A stretch of DNA of 64,000 nucleotides. Source: Streptomyces sp. Tue6028. GTDB taxonomy: Bacteria > Actinomycetota > Actinomycetes > Streptomycetales > Streptomycetaceae. The notes under the pieces were generated by a model, which was not told the DNA's origin, ran no database searches, and worked only from the letters and a program-made list of their open reading frames with translations. Location of the stretch: assembly GCF_002300165.1 (NCBI RefSeq), contig NZ_MLCE01000021.1:124001-188000 (forward strand), read 5' to 3'. Every line of letters begins with the position of its first letter. Positions within the stretch are counted from its first letter, which is position 1. The translations under genes and the position numbers were made by a program. Below, one piece after another: positions 8,246 through 16,363 of this stretch.

Positions 8246-8458
8246 TTGTCCACAGATCGTGGCGGATCTTGTGCACGCTGTGCGGGAACAGCTGTGCCCC
8301 CTGTCACTGACCAGAGTTTTCCCAGGTCAGGCAGGGGGCGAACAGATTTGCGGATCGCGGTAGGTCAGTCACACCGGCGTCAACCCCGGATGAGTTATCC
8401 ACAGATCGTCGTTCTTTTTCCACCTGTGGAAAACGGCTGTGGATAACTCAGTGGATAG
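8246..8458. promoter_or_regulatory. Cluster of DnaA-box-like nonamers between convergent genes
   Basis: TTGTCCACA at 8246-8254, TTATCCACA at 8395-8403, TTTTCCACC at 8415-8423, and on the other strand TTTTCCACA at 8425-8433, TTATCCACA at 8438-8446 and a degenerate copy at 8450-8458. TTGTCCACA is the preferred Streptomyces DnaA box and TTATCCACA the classical one. The flanking genes converge, so a promoter role is unlikely. Confidence 0.7.
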
Positions 8459-8470
8459 CCGTGGGCAGAG

Positions 8471-8725
8471 CTACTTCCACTGTGTGGAGACGCCGAATCC
8501 CGCCGCGATGAAGCCGAAGCCGACCACGATGTTCCAGTTGTCCAGGGCGTCCACCGGCAGCGAGCCGTCCGTCACGTAGAAGACGACGATCCAGGCGAGG
8601 CCGATGAGGAACATGGCCAGCATGACGGGCGCGACCCAGGCGCGGCTGGTCAGCTTGAGGTTGGTCGCCTGCTTCGCCGGAGGCGGCGTGTAGTCGGCCT
8701 TCTTGCGGATACGTGACTTCGGCAC
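8471..8725 (-). CDS. crgA: Cell division inhibitor/coordinator CrgA
   Basis: 84 residues. The start is the GTG at 8725 ([12 protein letters not shown]), with AGGAGAG 7-8 nt upstream; an open frame continues to 8803 but is not needed. A basic N-terminus precedes two transmembrane helices (about residues 32-53 and 64-81), the CrgA layout. In Streptomyces CrgA coordinates growth and cytokinesis and influences FtsZ ring turnover; in mycobacteria it binds FtsZ and septal PBPs. Its place between rhomboid and the DUF881 gene is conserved in actinobacteria. Confidence 0.96.
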   Translation of the reverse strand: MPKSRIRKKADYTPPPAKQATNLKLTSRAWVAPVMLAMFLIGLAWIVVFYVTDGSLPVDALDNWNIVVGFGFIAAGFGVSTQWK

Positions 8726-8867
8726 GAGGGTCTCTCCTGTCGATGCGCTGCGTGGCCGCGCAGGGAACTGGGGCGGGCTCCGGGGCAGCGTACAAGGGGA
8801 CACTGAGCGCTCCCCCGGGCGTCCGTTAGCGTAGTGCTTCCGCGGCGCCTAAGGAGATAAGGGTACG

Positions 8868-9647
8868 TTGAGCAATTCTGCCGACTCCCCAGGGACGGGT
8901 ACGAGTCCTGCCGGTACGCGCCGTTTCCGGCCCGTACGCGTGCTCACGGCGGCCGTCTTCGCGCTCGCCGGCCTGATCTTCTTCACCAGCTTCAACACGG
9001 CCAAGGGCACCAACATCCGCTCGGACACCTCCCTGCTGAAGCTCTCCGACCTGATTCAGGAGCGCAGCCACAAGAACGCGTCGCTCGACGACTCCAACGG
9101 TGCGCTGCGCGACGAGGTGGACGGGCTCGCCGGACGAGAGGACGGCAGCAGCAAGGCCGAGGACGCCAAGCTCGCCGCCCTGGAGGAGAACGCCGGCACC
9201 CAGAAGCTCAAGGGGAAGGCCGTCACGGTCACCCTCAACGACGCCCCGCCGAACGCCACGGCCAAGCTGCCGGGCTATCCCGAGCCGCAGCCCGACTATC
9301 TGGTCATCCACCAGCAGGACCTCCAGGCCGTCGTGAACGCGCTGTGGCAGGGCGGCGCCGAGGGCATCAAGGTCATGGATCAGCGGCTGATCTCCACGAG
9401 TGCCGTGCGCTGCGTCGGCAACACCCTGATCCTCCAGGGCCGGGTCTACTCGCCCCCGTACAAGATCACCGCGGTCGGCGATCCCGAGAAGCTCAAGAAC
9501 GCGCTCGCCGCCTCCCCGGCGATCCAGAACTACATGGTCTACGTCAACGTCTACGGGCTCGGCTGGAAAGTGGTCGAGAACGGGACGGTGACTCTTCCCG
9601 GCTACTCGGGCACAGTGGATCTCCACTACGCGAAGCCTGTGGAGTAG
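8868..9647 (+). CDS. DUF881 family membrane protein
   Basis: 259 residues from a TTG at 8868, preceded by AAGGAG about 12 nt upstream. One transmembrane helix (about residues 25-45) is followed by a coiled-coil segment (residues 60-115, LSDLIQERSHKN and similar) and the DUF881 fold (GKAVTVTLNDAP, DLQAVVNALWQGGAEGI, AVRCVGNTL). The family is related to Rv0012 and to DivIC-like division gene neighbours; function undefined. The protein probably faces the outside. It opens the sortase/trpG gene string, with 40 nt to the next gene. Confidence 0.9.
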   Translation: MSNSADSPGTGTSPAGTRRFRPVRVLTAAVFALAGLIFFTSFNTAKGTNIRSDTSLLKLSDLIQERSHKNASLDDSNGALRDEVDGLAGREDGSSKAEDAKLAALEENAGTQKLKGKAVTVTLNDAPPNATAKLPGYPEPQPDYLVIHQQDLQAVVNALWQGGAEGIKVMDQRLISTSAVRCVGNTLILQGRVYSPPYKITAVGDPEKLKNALAASPAIQNYMVYVNVYGLGWKVVENGTVTLPGYSGTVDLHYAKPVE

Positions 9648-9687
9648 TACGCCGAGCCTGTGGAGCAGCTGCCGCTGGGGGGCCCTT

Positions 9688-10392
9688 GTGTCGGTGCGGG
9701 TGGTCGTCCGGACGGTCAGCGAACTGTGCATCACCGTCGGCACTCTGATCGTGCTCTTCGTGGTCTACGTGCTGTTCTGGACCGGGGTGAAGGCCGACAA
9801 CGCGATGGACCACCAGATCGACGAGCTGCAGAAGCAGTGGTCGAAGGGTGCCGTCGCTCAAGGGACCCAGGCCCCGTCGGGAGACCGGGCGACCGCGAGC
9901 CCGAAGCCGCCCGGCCCGTACACGTACGGCAAGCCGTTCGCGGTGATGTACATCCCGCGGCTTGGTTTCACGTGGAACAAGCCCCTGCTCGAAGGCACCG
10001 CCACGGACGTCCTGAAGAAGGGGCTCGGCCACTACCGGGGCACGGCCCAGCTCGGGCAGACGGGCAACTTCGCGGTGGCCGGCCACCGGCGCACCTATGG
10101 GGACCCCTTCAAGGACTTTCCCGAGCTGCGCCGCGGTGACGCGGTGGTGCTGACCGACGGGACGACGTGGTTCACGTATCGGATCGACAAAGGCCCCTAC
10201 AAAACTCTGCCCTCGGACATTGAGGTGATCGACCCTGTCCCACGTAAGTCGGGGTATACGCGGCCGGGCCGCTATCTCACGCTGACCACGTGCGACCCGG
10301 AGTGGGGACACAGCCACCGGCTGATCGTCTGGGCGCACCTCGACTCCACGCAGCCTGTGGAGGCTGGGAAACCGCAGGCTCTACGCCGTTAG
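9688..10392 (+). CDS. Class E sortase (first of three)
   Basis: 234 residues from a GTG at 9688. An N-terminal signal anchor (residues about 10-30) precedes the sortase beta barrel. The catalytic His lies in VAGHRRTYG, the Cys in TLTTCDP and the Arg in HRLIVWAH, so the triad is complete. Class E sortases cleave LAXTG-type motifs and anchor proteins such as long chaplins to Streptomyces peptidoglycan. A parS-like sequence lies inside this gene at 9965-9978. It is followed closely by the small membrane protein gene. Confidence 0.93.
   Translation: MSVRVVVRTVSELCITVGTLIVLFVVYVLFWTGVKADNAMDHQIDELQKQWSKGAVAQGTQAPSGDRATASPKPPGPYTYGKPFAVMYIPRLGFTWNKPLLEGTATDVLKKGLGHYRGTAQLGQTGNFAVAGHRRTYGDPFKDFPELRRGDAVVLTDGTTWFTYRIDKGPYKTLPSDIEVIDPVPRKSGYTRPGRYLTLTTCDPEWGHSHRLIVWAHLDSTQPVEAGKPQALRR
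9965..9978. promoter_or_regulatory. Intragenic parS-type site
   Basis: GTTTCACGTGGAAC is the exact reverse complement of the site at 5387-5400 and matches the parS core in 13 of 14 positions. It encodes part of the first sortase (FTWN). Confidence 0.65.
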
Positions 10393-10465
10393 TCTGGTGC
10401 AGTACGGCAGGAGTCCGATGGTGCGAGTGGCGACTCCGGTGCCGTGGTGCGACGGAAGGGACGGC

Positions 10466-10627
10466 ATGTACGGCTGGATCTGGCGGCATCTGCCGGGGAA
10501 CGTATGGGTGAGGGCACTGATCTCGCTCGTACTCGTCCTCGCGATGGTCTACGTGCTCTTCCAGTACGTCTTCCCGTGGGCGGAGCCGCTGCTTCCCTTC
10601 AACGATGTGACGGTGGACAACCAGTGA
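10466..10627 (+). CDS. Small single-pass membrane protein
   Basis: 53 residues from the ATG at 10466, chosen because GGAAGGG lies about 7 nt upstream; longer in-frame starts lack such a site. Residues about 14-38 form a transmembrane helix rich in Val/Leu, followed by FPWAEPLLPFND. The stop overlaps the GTG of the amidotransferase gene (GTGA at 10624-10627), so translation is coupled. I do not recognise a family with a known function. It may be a partner of the flanking sortases (inference). Confidence 0.75.
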   Translation: MYGWIWRHLPGNVWVRALISLVLVLAMVYVLFQYVFPWAEPLLPFNDVTVDNQ

Positions 10628-11262
10628 GCACGCGGATTCTCGTCGTCGACAACTACGACAGCTTCGTCTTCAACCTGGTCCAGTACCTGTACCAGTTGGG
10701 CGCCGAGTGCGAGGTGCTCCGCAACGACGAGGTGTCGACCGCGCACGCCCAGGACGGCTTCGACGGCGTGCTCCTGTCACCCGGTCCGGGCGCGCCCGAA
10801 CAGGCCGGCGTCTGCATCGACATGGTCCGGCACTGCGCCGCGACCGGAGTGCCCGTCTTCGGCGTCTGCCTCGGCATGCAGTCGATGCAGGTGGCGTACG
10901 GCGGTGTGGTGGACCGCGCGCCCGAGCTGCTGCACGGCAAGACCTCGCTCGTCGAGCACCACGGGAAGGGGGTCTTCGCGGGCCTGCCGTCCCCGTTCAC
11001 GGCCACGCGCTACCACTCGCTGGCCGCCGAGCCGGACACCGTTCCGGCCGAGCTGGAAGTCACCGCCCGCACCCACGACGGCATCGTCATGGGCCTCAGA
11101 CACCGCGAACTTCCCGTCGAGGGCGTGCAGTTCCACCCCGAGTCGGTGCTGACCGAGCACGGCCACCGGATGCTCGCCAACTGGCTGGAGGAGTGCGGCG
11201 ACAAGGTGGCCGTGGCGAGGTCGGCGGGGCTCGCCCCGGTGGTGGGCAGGGCCACGGCGTGA
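10624..11262 (+). CDS. trpG: Class I glutamine amidotransferase, TrpG/PabA-like
   Basis: 212 residues from GTG 10624. Full-length GATase: nucleophile Cys in GVCLGMQSM, oxyanion loop in SPGPGAPEQAG, and the His/Glu pair in VQFHPES. It would supply ammonia to an anthranilate or aminodeoxychorismate synthase component I that is not in this window. In M. tuberculosis trpG (Rv0013) sits at the same spot beside pknB. It overlaps the genes on both sides by 4 nt (the small membrane protein and a sortase), so it is translated with them. Whether it serves tryptophan or folate synthesis cannot be told from sequence alone. Confidence 0.93.
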   Translation: MSTRILVVDNYDSFVFNLVQYLYQLGAECEVLRNDEVSTAHAQDGFDGVLLSPGPGAPEQAGVCIDMVRHCAATGVPVFGVCLGMQSMQVAYGGVVDRAPELLHGKTSLVEHHGKGVFAGLPSPFTATRYHSLAAEPDTVPAELEVTARTHDGIVMGLRHRELPVEGVQFHPESVLTEHGHRMLANWLEECGDKVAVARSAGLAPVVGRATA

Positions 11263-12599
11263 CCGCACTGCGCCCCGAGCGCGACAGCTCCCCCTACGGC
11301 GGCGAGGCCGCGTACGGGGGCGCTGACGCGTTCGAGGGCGCGGGGGGCTTCGAGGCGGCCGTCGACCGGCTCGCGGACCCGCTGACGGACCCGCTGCCGG
11401 GACAGCCGCGCACGGAGCAGCCCGTGACCGCGGGACGCCAGGAAGGCTGGTACGAACCGGAGGGGTACGCGCGCGACTGGTATCCGGGACAGGACCAGCC
11501 CCAGCCTCCGGCACAGACGCCGCCACGGCAGCCGCGGCACGCGGCACAGGCACAGACACAGACACAGACACAGCAGCAGTCGTACGCCCCGTCGTACGAG
11601 GAGCCCGCGGCCGTCCCGTACGAACAACCGGCCGCCGTCCCGTACGAGGACCCCGGCACGGCCCCGTACGGCCAACCGGTCGCCCCCGCGCTGCCGTTGG
11701 ACGACGAGACGGTGGCGCTGCGCATACCGGACGCGCCGGAGAAGCCCCGAATAGGCGAGAGCGCCACACCCGCCCCAGGGGGCCGCGCGGCGCGGCGCAA
11801 GGCCGCCCGGCGCCATGGGCGGCACGGAGGCGCCCAGGAGGCCTCGGAGGGCCTGGAACCCGCTCAGAAGGGCGCTGAGGCCCCTCTGAGCCGGTTGGAG
11901 GCCCGGCGCGCGGCACGGGCGCGCAAGCCCAGTGCGGGTGTCGTCGCGAGCCGGGTGATCGGCGAGGTGTTCATCACCACCGGTGTGCTGATGCTGCTGT
12001 TCGTGACCTACCAGCTGTGGTGGTCCAACGTGCGGGCGCACCAGCAGGCGGGCAGCGCCGCGCATCACCTCCAGGAGGACTGGGCGAAGGGCAAACGGAA
12101 CCCGGGGACCTTCTCGCCGGGCCAGGGCTTCGCCATCCTGCACATCCCCAAGCTGGACGTGGTCGCGCCGATCGCGGAGGGCATCAGCAAGACGAAGGTG
12201 CTCGACCGCGGGATGGTGGGTCACTACGGCGAGGGCGACACCAAGACCGCGATGCCGGACGCGAAGAGCGGGAACTTCGGGCTGGCGGGACACCGCAACA
12301 CGCACGGCGAGCCGTTCCGCTACATCAACCGGCTCAAGCCCGGGGACCGGATCGTGGTCGAGACGCAGGACGACTACTACGTCTACGAGATGACGTCGAT
12401 CCTGCCGGTGACGCCGCCGAGCAACACGAGCGTGCTCGACCCGATCCCCAGGGGTTCGACTTTCACCGAGCCGGGCCGCTACATCACACTGACCACCTGC
12501 ACGCCGGAGTTCACCAGCAAGTACCGGATGATCGTCTGGGGCAAGATGGTCGAGGACCGCCCGCGCAGCAAGGGCAAACCGGACGCGCTCGTCGGCTGA
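11259..12599 (+). CDS. Class E sortase with long disordered N-terminal extension (second of three)
   Basis: 446 residues from the GTG at 11259, which overlaps the trpG stop. Residues 1-about 220 are Pro/Gln/Tyr-rich and predicted cytoplasmic, with repeats such as VPYEQPAAVPYEDP and a Gln/Thr tract. A basic stretch then precedes one transmembrane helix (about residues 230-252). The sortase domain follows, with His in LAGHRNTHG, Cys in TLTTCTPEF and Arg in YRMIVWG. By position and domain build it resembles the S. coelicolor SrtE1/SrtE2 pair needed for aerial development. The extension may be a kinase substrate or scaffold (inference). Confidence 0.92.
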   Translation: MTALRPERDSSPYGGEAAYGGADAFEGAGGFEAAVDRLADPLTDPLPGQPRTEQPVTAGRQEGWYEPEGYARDWYPGQDQPQPPAQTPPRQPRHAAQAQTQTQTQQQSYAPSYEEPAAVPYEQPAAVPYEDPGTAPYGQPVAPALPLDDETVALRIPDAPEKPRIGESATPAPGGRAARRKAARRHGRHGGAQEASEGLEPAQKGAEAPLSRLEARRAARARKPSAGVVASRVIGEVFITTGVLMLLFVTYQLWWSNVRAHQQAGSAAHHLQEDWAKGKRNPGTFSPGQGFAILHIPKLDVVAPIAEGISKTKVLDRGMVGHYGEGDTKTAMPDAKSGNFGLAGHRNTHGEPFRYINRLKPGDRIVVETQDDYYVYEMTSILPVTPPSNTSVLDPIPRGSTFTEPGRYITLTTCTPEFTSKYRMIVWGKMVEDRPRSKGKPDALVG

Positions 12600-12685
12600 G
12601 AGCGCACGGGCGCTCGACGATGTGCGCACATGGGTGCGTGAGCACCCGAGACAACCTGAGACAGACCAGACGGGGCAGATGCACA

Positions 12686-13447
12686 GTGGCAGCGAGGACC
12701 GACCACGACGAGCGTGCCGGATCGCAGACCGGTTCGGCGGCCCACGACCACGCGGGCAGGCCGAGGCGCCGCGGCGGCCGCATCGCGATGGCGGTCAGCG
12801 TCTTCGGCGAACTCCTCATCACCGCGGGTCTGGTGCTCGGGCTGTTCGTCGTCTACTCCCTGTGGTGGACGAACGTCGTCGCCGACCGCGAGGCGCACAA
12901 GCAGGGCGACAAGGTGCGTGACGGCTGGGCGCAGGACAAGGGCGGTCCGGGTGCTCTGGACACCAAGGCCGGCATCGGCTTCCTGCACGTCCCGTCCATG
13001 AAGAACGGCGAGGTGCTCGTCGAGAAGGGCACCTCGACCAAGGTCCTCAACGACGGTGTCGCCGGCTACTACACGGACCCGGTCAAGTCGTCGCTGCCGA
13101 TGACGGGCAAGGACGGCAACTTCACCCTCGCCGCCCACCGGGACGGCCACGGTGCCAAGTTCCACAACATCGACAAGGTCAGGAAGGGCGACGCGATCGT
13201 CTTCGAGACCAAGGACAAGTGGTACGTCTACAAGGCGTACGCCATCCTCCCGGAGACCTCGAAGTTCAACGTCAAGGTCCTTCAGTCGGTCCCCCAGCAG
13301 TCCGGCAAGAAGAAGCCCGGCCAGTACATCACCCTGACGACCTGCACCCCTGTCTACACGTCCCGCTACCGCTACGTGGTCTGGGGCGAGCTGGAGCGCG
13401 TGGAGAAGGTCGACAGCGACCGGACGCCGCCGAAGGAATTGCGCTGA
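12686..13447 (+). CDS. Class E sortase (third of three)
   Basis: 253 residues from the GTG at 12686 (VAARTDHDERAG). A short polar N-terminus with RPRRRGGR precedes a transmembrane helix (about residues 33-55). The domain has His in LAAHRDGHG, Cys in TLTTCTPVY and Arg in YRYVVWG. In the His motif the usual AGH is AAH. The ribosome binding site is weak. It is 86 nt after the second sortase and ends at a bidirectional terminator. Confidence 0.91.
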   Translation: MAARTDHDERAGSQTGSAAHDHAGRPRRRGGRIAMAVSVFGELLITAGLVLGLFVVYSLWWTNVVADREAHKQGDKVRDGWAQDKGGPGALDTKAGIGFLHVPSMKNGEVLVEKGTSTKVLNDGVAGYYTDPVKSSLPMTGKDGNFTLAAHRDGHGAKFHNIDKVRKGDAIVFETKDKWYVYKAYAILPETSKFNVKVLQSVPQQSGKKKPGQYITLTTCTPVYTSRYRYVVWGELERVEKVDSDRTPPKELR

Positions 13448-13488
13448 CGTGAATGCGCGTCCCTCTCCCCGAGGGACACACGACGAGA

Positions 13489-13534
13489 ACCGGGCCCGAA
13501 GTCGCATTTTCCCCTGAGCGACTCCGGGCCCGGT
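13489..13534. terminator. Bidirectional terminator between convergent genes
   Basis: Seventeen-base arms at 13489-13505 and 13518-13534 (ACCGGGCCCGAAGTCGC with GCGACTCCGGGCCCGGT) pair with one mismatch, loop rich in T and C. It serves the third sortase and the small secreted protein gene. Confidence 0.75.
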
Positions 13535-13589
13535 CCTTTACCGCAGGCAATTCATTTTGTTCAGCCATTCAACGACTGAACCGTGCCGT

Positions 13590-13970
13590 TCAGCTGGTGA
13601 GGTTGTTCTTGAACCCGCTGAACTTGTCGCCGCTCTTGATGAGGGAGACACGCACGCCGACCTTGATGTTCTCCGGGACCTTGTCCGAGAAGCACTTGTA
13701 CGCGTGAGAACCGCCACCCTGGGTGGTGTGGAGCTCAGCGATGGTCTCGTACGTGCTCATACGGAAAAGGTGGATCTCGACGTTGTAGCCGTCCTTCTGG
13801 TTGTCGTACACCGTCAGGCAGTCACCGTCGTGGCCGAACGCTCCCTGGCCACCCGGGTCCCAGTCAGTGGTGTAGACCCAGCCGCTGTTGGTGCCGGCCG
13901 AGGCCGTACCCGTCGCGAGGAACGTGAGAGAACAGGCGGCACCGAGTACCGCCAAAATGCGCTTCTTGAT
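13590..13970 (-). CDS. Small secreted protein, possible non-canonical AUC start
   Basis: About 126 residues. A TTG at 13955 would give a signal peptide lacking its basic part (MAVLGAACSLTF). Reading on upstream in frame gives IKKRILAVLG, and the ATC at 13968-13970 is preceded by GGGGG seven nt away, so I place the start there with caution. Cleavage is likely after TASA. The mature part (about 100 residues) contains two cysteines (DCLTVYD, YKCFSD) and no known domain. Codon use is less GC-biased than the neighbours. A good sigma-70-like promoter precedes it. Confidence 0.75.
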   Translation of the reverse strand: MKKRILAVLGAACSLTFLATGTASAGTNSGWVYTTDWDPGGQGAFGHDGDCLTVYDNQKDGYNVEIHLFRMSTYETIAELHTTQGGGSHAYKCFSDKVPENIKVGVRVSLIKSGDKFSGFKNNLTS

Positions 13971-14019
13971 TTTACTACCCCCGAATCGGTCCGGGCGGAC
14001 ACTTTCCCGCCCGCCCCGG

Positions 14020-14048
14020 ACATTACCAATTCATGAGAAGTTGATCAA
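14020..14048 (-). promoter_or_regulatory. Strong housekeeping-type promoter
   Basis: On the minus strand TTGATC and TAATGT are separated by exactly 17 nt. Transcription should start near 14013, giving a leader of about 40 nt before the small secreted protein gene. Confidence 0.7.
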
Positions 14049-14119
14049 CATTTGCCTTTTACTTGTCGGAGTGACGCGCGACACGTGGTGCGGAATTGGC
14101 TACAGGTGGTGCGGAAATG

Positions 14120-14162
14120 GAGAAGGGCCCCGGTACTCGATTCGAGTACCGGGGCCCTTCTC
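14120..14162 (-). terminator. Terminator of pknB
   Basis: A perfect 21-bp inverted repeat (arms 14120-14140 and 14142-14162, both ending in the KpnI-like GGTACTCGA segment) lies about 50 nt beyond the pknB stop. Confidence 0.75.
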
Positions 14163-14210
14163 GCCGATCGTGGGACGTCAGTTCCTGGCGTGGAACCCGG
14201 TCCCGGTCGT

Positions 14211-16193
14211 TCAGCCGGTGACGCCGCCGAAGATGCCGCCGTTGTCGCCGCCCTGATTGTTGCCGTTCTGGCCCACCGTGGTCAGGTTGACCGCGGTGCC
14301 CTGGGCGAGCTGGGTGCCTGCCTGCGGGTCGGAGGCCACCACGAGGGCGTTGTCGTCCGAGGCACCGTTGATGTTCCCGACGCTCAGCCCGGCGTCCTGG
14401 AGCGCCTTCCTGGCGTCCTTGAGCCGCTGGCCCGCCAGCGGCGGCACCGTGGACTGCTGCTGCTCCTTGGCCTTGCCGATCTGGATCGACACCTTGGAGC
14501 CCGGGTCGGCCTGGGAGTTGGCCGCCGGCGAGGTCTGGATGACCTTGCCGACCAGGTTCGGGTCGTCCGTCTCGACGTCGGTGCACTCGCCGACCAGGTC
14601 GTTGGCCGTCATCTGCGCCGTGGCCTCGTCACAGCTCTTGCCGGTGACGTCGGGGACGACGGACTGCTTCTTCTCCTTGGCGACGGTGAGGGTGATCGTC
14701 GATCCCTTCTGCACCTCTTCGCCGAGCTTCGGGTCCTGCTCCAGAACGGTGTTCGGCTCCTCGGAGGACTCCTTGAAGGTCGTCTTCACCCTGAACTGGT
14801 ACTGGTCGCCCTCAAGGGTGTCCTTGGCCTCGCTCAGCTTGTCGCCGACGACGCTCGGGACCGCGACCTTGGGCGCTCCGGTCGACACCACCACATTGAT
14901 GGTGTCGCCCTTCTTCACCGTCGTCCCCGCGGTCGGATCCTGCGAGCAGATGTTGCCCTTGGGCTCCTTCTCGCAGGGCTTGCTGGTCTGCGAGAGCGTC
15001 AGGTCCCGGTTCTTGGCCATCCGCTTGGCGTCCGGCAGGGTCTGGCTAATGAAGTTCGGGGCCTTGAACGAGTCGTTGCCCGTCCCGCCGCCGCCGAACG
15101 CCCACTTGCCGATCAGGATCGCGCCGATGAGGACGAGGACACCCGCGACGACCAGAAGGATCGTCGAGGTGTTGTTCTTCTTCTGGCGGCGGCGGTCCGG
15201 GCGGTCGTCGTAGCCGTAGCCGCCGTCGTCCGGGTTCGTCGGAGGCAGCATGGACGTGGCCTGGGCGTCCGTGGAGCGCAGCGCCGTCGTCGGCTGGTCG
15301 TCGGGGTAGCCGCCGTAGCCGACCGAGCCCATGGCCGCGGTGGCCCCGACGGGCTGGCCGTCGAGGCAGGCCTCGATGTCGGCGCGCATCTCGTCGGCGG
15401 ACTGGTAGCGGTAGTCGGGGTCCTTGACGAGCGCCTTCAGCACGATCGCGTCCATCTCGGGCGTGATCTCGGGGTCGAAGACGCTCGGCGGCTGCGCCTC
15501 CTCCCGCACGTGCTGGTACGCGACCGCGACCGGGGAGTCGCCGACGAAGGGCGGCCGGACGGTCAGCAGCTCGTACAGCAGGCAGCCGGTGGAGTACAGG
15601 TCGGAACGGGCGTCGACCTGCTCGCCCTTGGCCTGCTCCGGCGAGAGGTACTGGGCGGTGCCGATGACCGCTGCCGTCTGCGTCATCGTCATGCCGGAGT
15701 CGCCCATGGCGCGGGCGATGCCGAAGTCCATCACCTTGACCTGGCCGTTGCGCGTCAGCATGACGTTCGCCGGCTTGATGTCGCGGTGGACGATGCCGTT
15801 GCGGTGCGAGTACTCCAGGGCCTGGAGGATGCCGATGGTCATCTCCATGGCCCGCTCGGGCAGCAGCTTGCGCCCGGAGTGCAGCAGCTCGCGCAGCGTG
15901 GACCCGTCGACGTACTCCATCACGATGTACGGGATGGAGGTGCCGTCGATGTAGTCCTCACCCGTGTCGTACACGGCGACGATCGCGGGATGGTTGAGCG
16001 AGGCGGCCGACTGGGCCTCCCGGCGGAACCGGGCCTGGAACGACGGGTCGCGCGCGAGGTCCGCCCGCAGCGTCTTCACCGCCACGGTGCGGCCGAGCCG
16101 GGTGTCATGCGCGAGGTAGACCTCCGCCATGCCACCACGGCCGAGCACCTGGCCCAGCTCGTACCGGCCGCCGAGGCGACGCGGCTCTTCCAT
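14211..16193 (-). CDS. pknB: PASTA-domain Ser/Thr protein kinase PknB
   Basis: 660 residues. Kinase domain about residues 10-272: [33 protein letters not shown], and an activation loop with [20 protein letters not shown] transmembrane helix near residue 350 leads to four extracellular PASTA repeats (starting about APNF, VPSVVG, VPDVTG and VPPLAG), which bind muropeptides or lipid II in this family. It is therefore the sensor kinase of wall growth. Substrates in M. tuberculosis include FhaA, CwlM and PstP. It leads the minus-strand pknB-pbpA-rodA-pstP-fha block as its last gene. The pknA gene that lies beside it in mycobacteria is missing. Confidence 0.96.
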   Translation of the reverse strand: MEEPRRLGGRYELGQVLGRGGMAEVYLAHDTRLGRTVAVKTLRADLARDPSFQARFRREAQSAASLNHPAIVAVYDTGEDYIDGTSIPYIVMEYVDGSTLRELLHSGRKLLPERAMEMTIGILQALEYSHRNGIVHRDIKPANVMLTRNGQVKVMDFGIARAMGDSGMTMTQTAAVIGTAQYLSPEQAKGEQVDARSDLYSTGCLLYELLTVRPPFVGDSPVAVAYQHVREEAQPPSVFDPEITPEMDAIVLKALVKDPDYRYQSADEMRADIEACLDGQPVGATAAMGSVGYGGYPDDQPTTALRSTDAQATSMLPPTNPDDGGYGYDDRPDRRRQKKNNTSTILLVVAGVLVLIGAILIGKWAFGGGGTGNDSFKAPNFISQTLPDAKRMAKNRDLTLSQTSKPCEKEPKGNICSQDPTAGTTVKKGDTINVVVSTGAPKVAVPSVVGDKLSEAKDTLEGDQYQFRVKTTFKESSEEPNTVLEQDPKLGEEVQKGSTITLTVAKEKKQSVVPDVTGKSCDEATAQMTANDLVGECTDVETDDPNLVGKVIQTSPAANSQADPGSKVSIQIGKAKEQQQSTVPPLAGQRLKDARKALQDAGLSVGNINGASDDNALVVASDPQAGTQLAQGTAVNLTTVGQNGNNQGGDNGGIFGGVTG

Positions 16194-16363
16194 AGCTACC
16201 TACCAGCCCTCTCCGTCGGTCCCGACCGCACAGGTGTGCGGTCCGGCGGTGTGCCGTCCGGGCATACCGTACCCGGCTCGAAGTCTGTGACCTGGCCAAG
16301 CCCGTCACCCGATACAGGACCGGTATCGCAACGTGCACCGATGTGAAGGGGACGTGAGCGGGG

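Noticed and set aside
12017-12685. Long upstream extension of the third sortase frame
   Set aside because: It overlaps the second sortase out of frame; the basic-TM-sortase protein starts at 12686.
14120-14162. 21-bp palindrome near pknB as a ParB or regulator site
   Set aside because: It has no CACGTG core and sits right after the pknB stop with terminator geometry.
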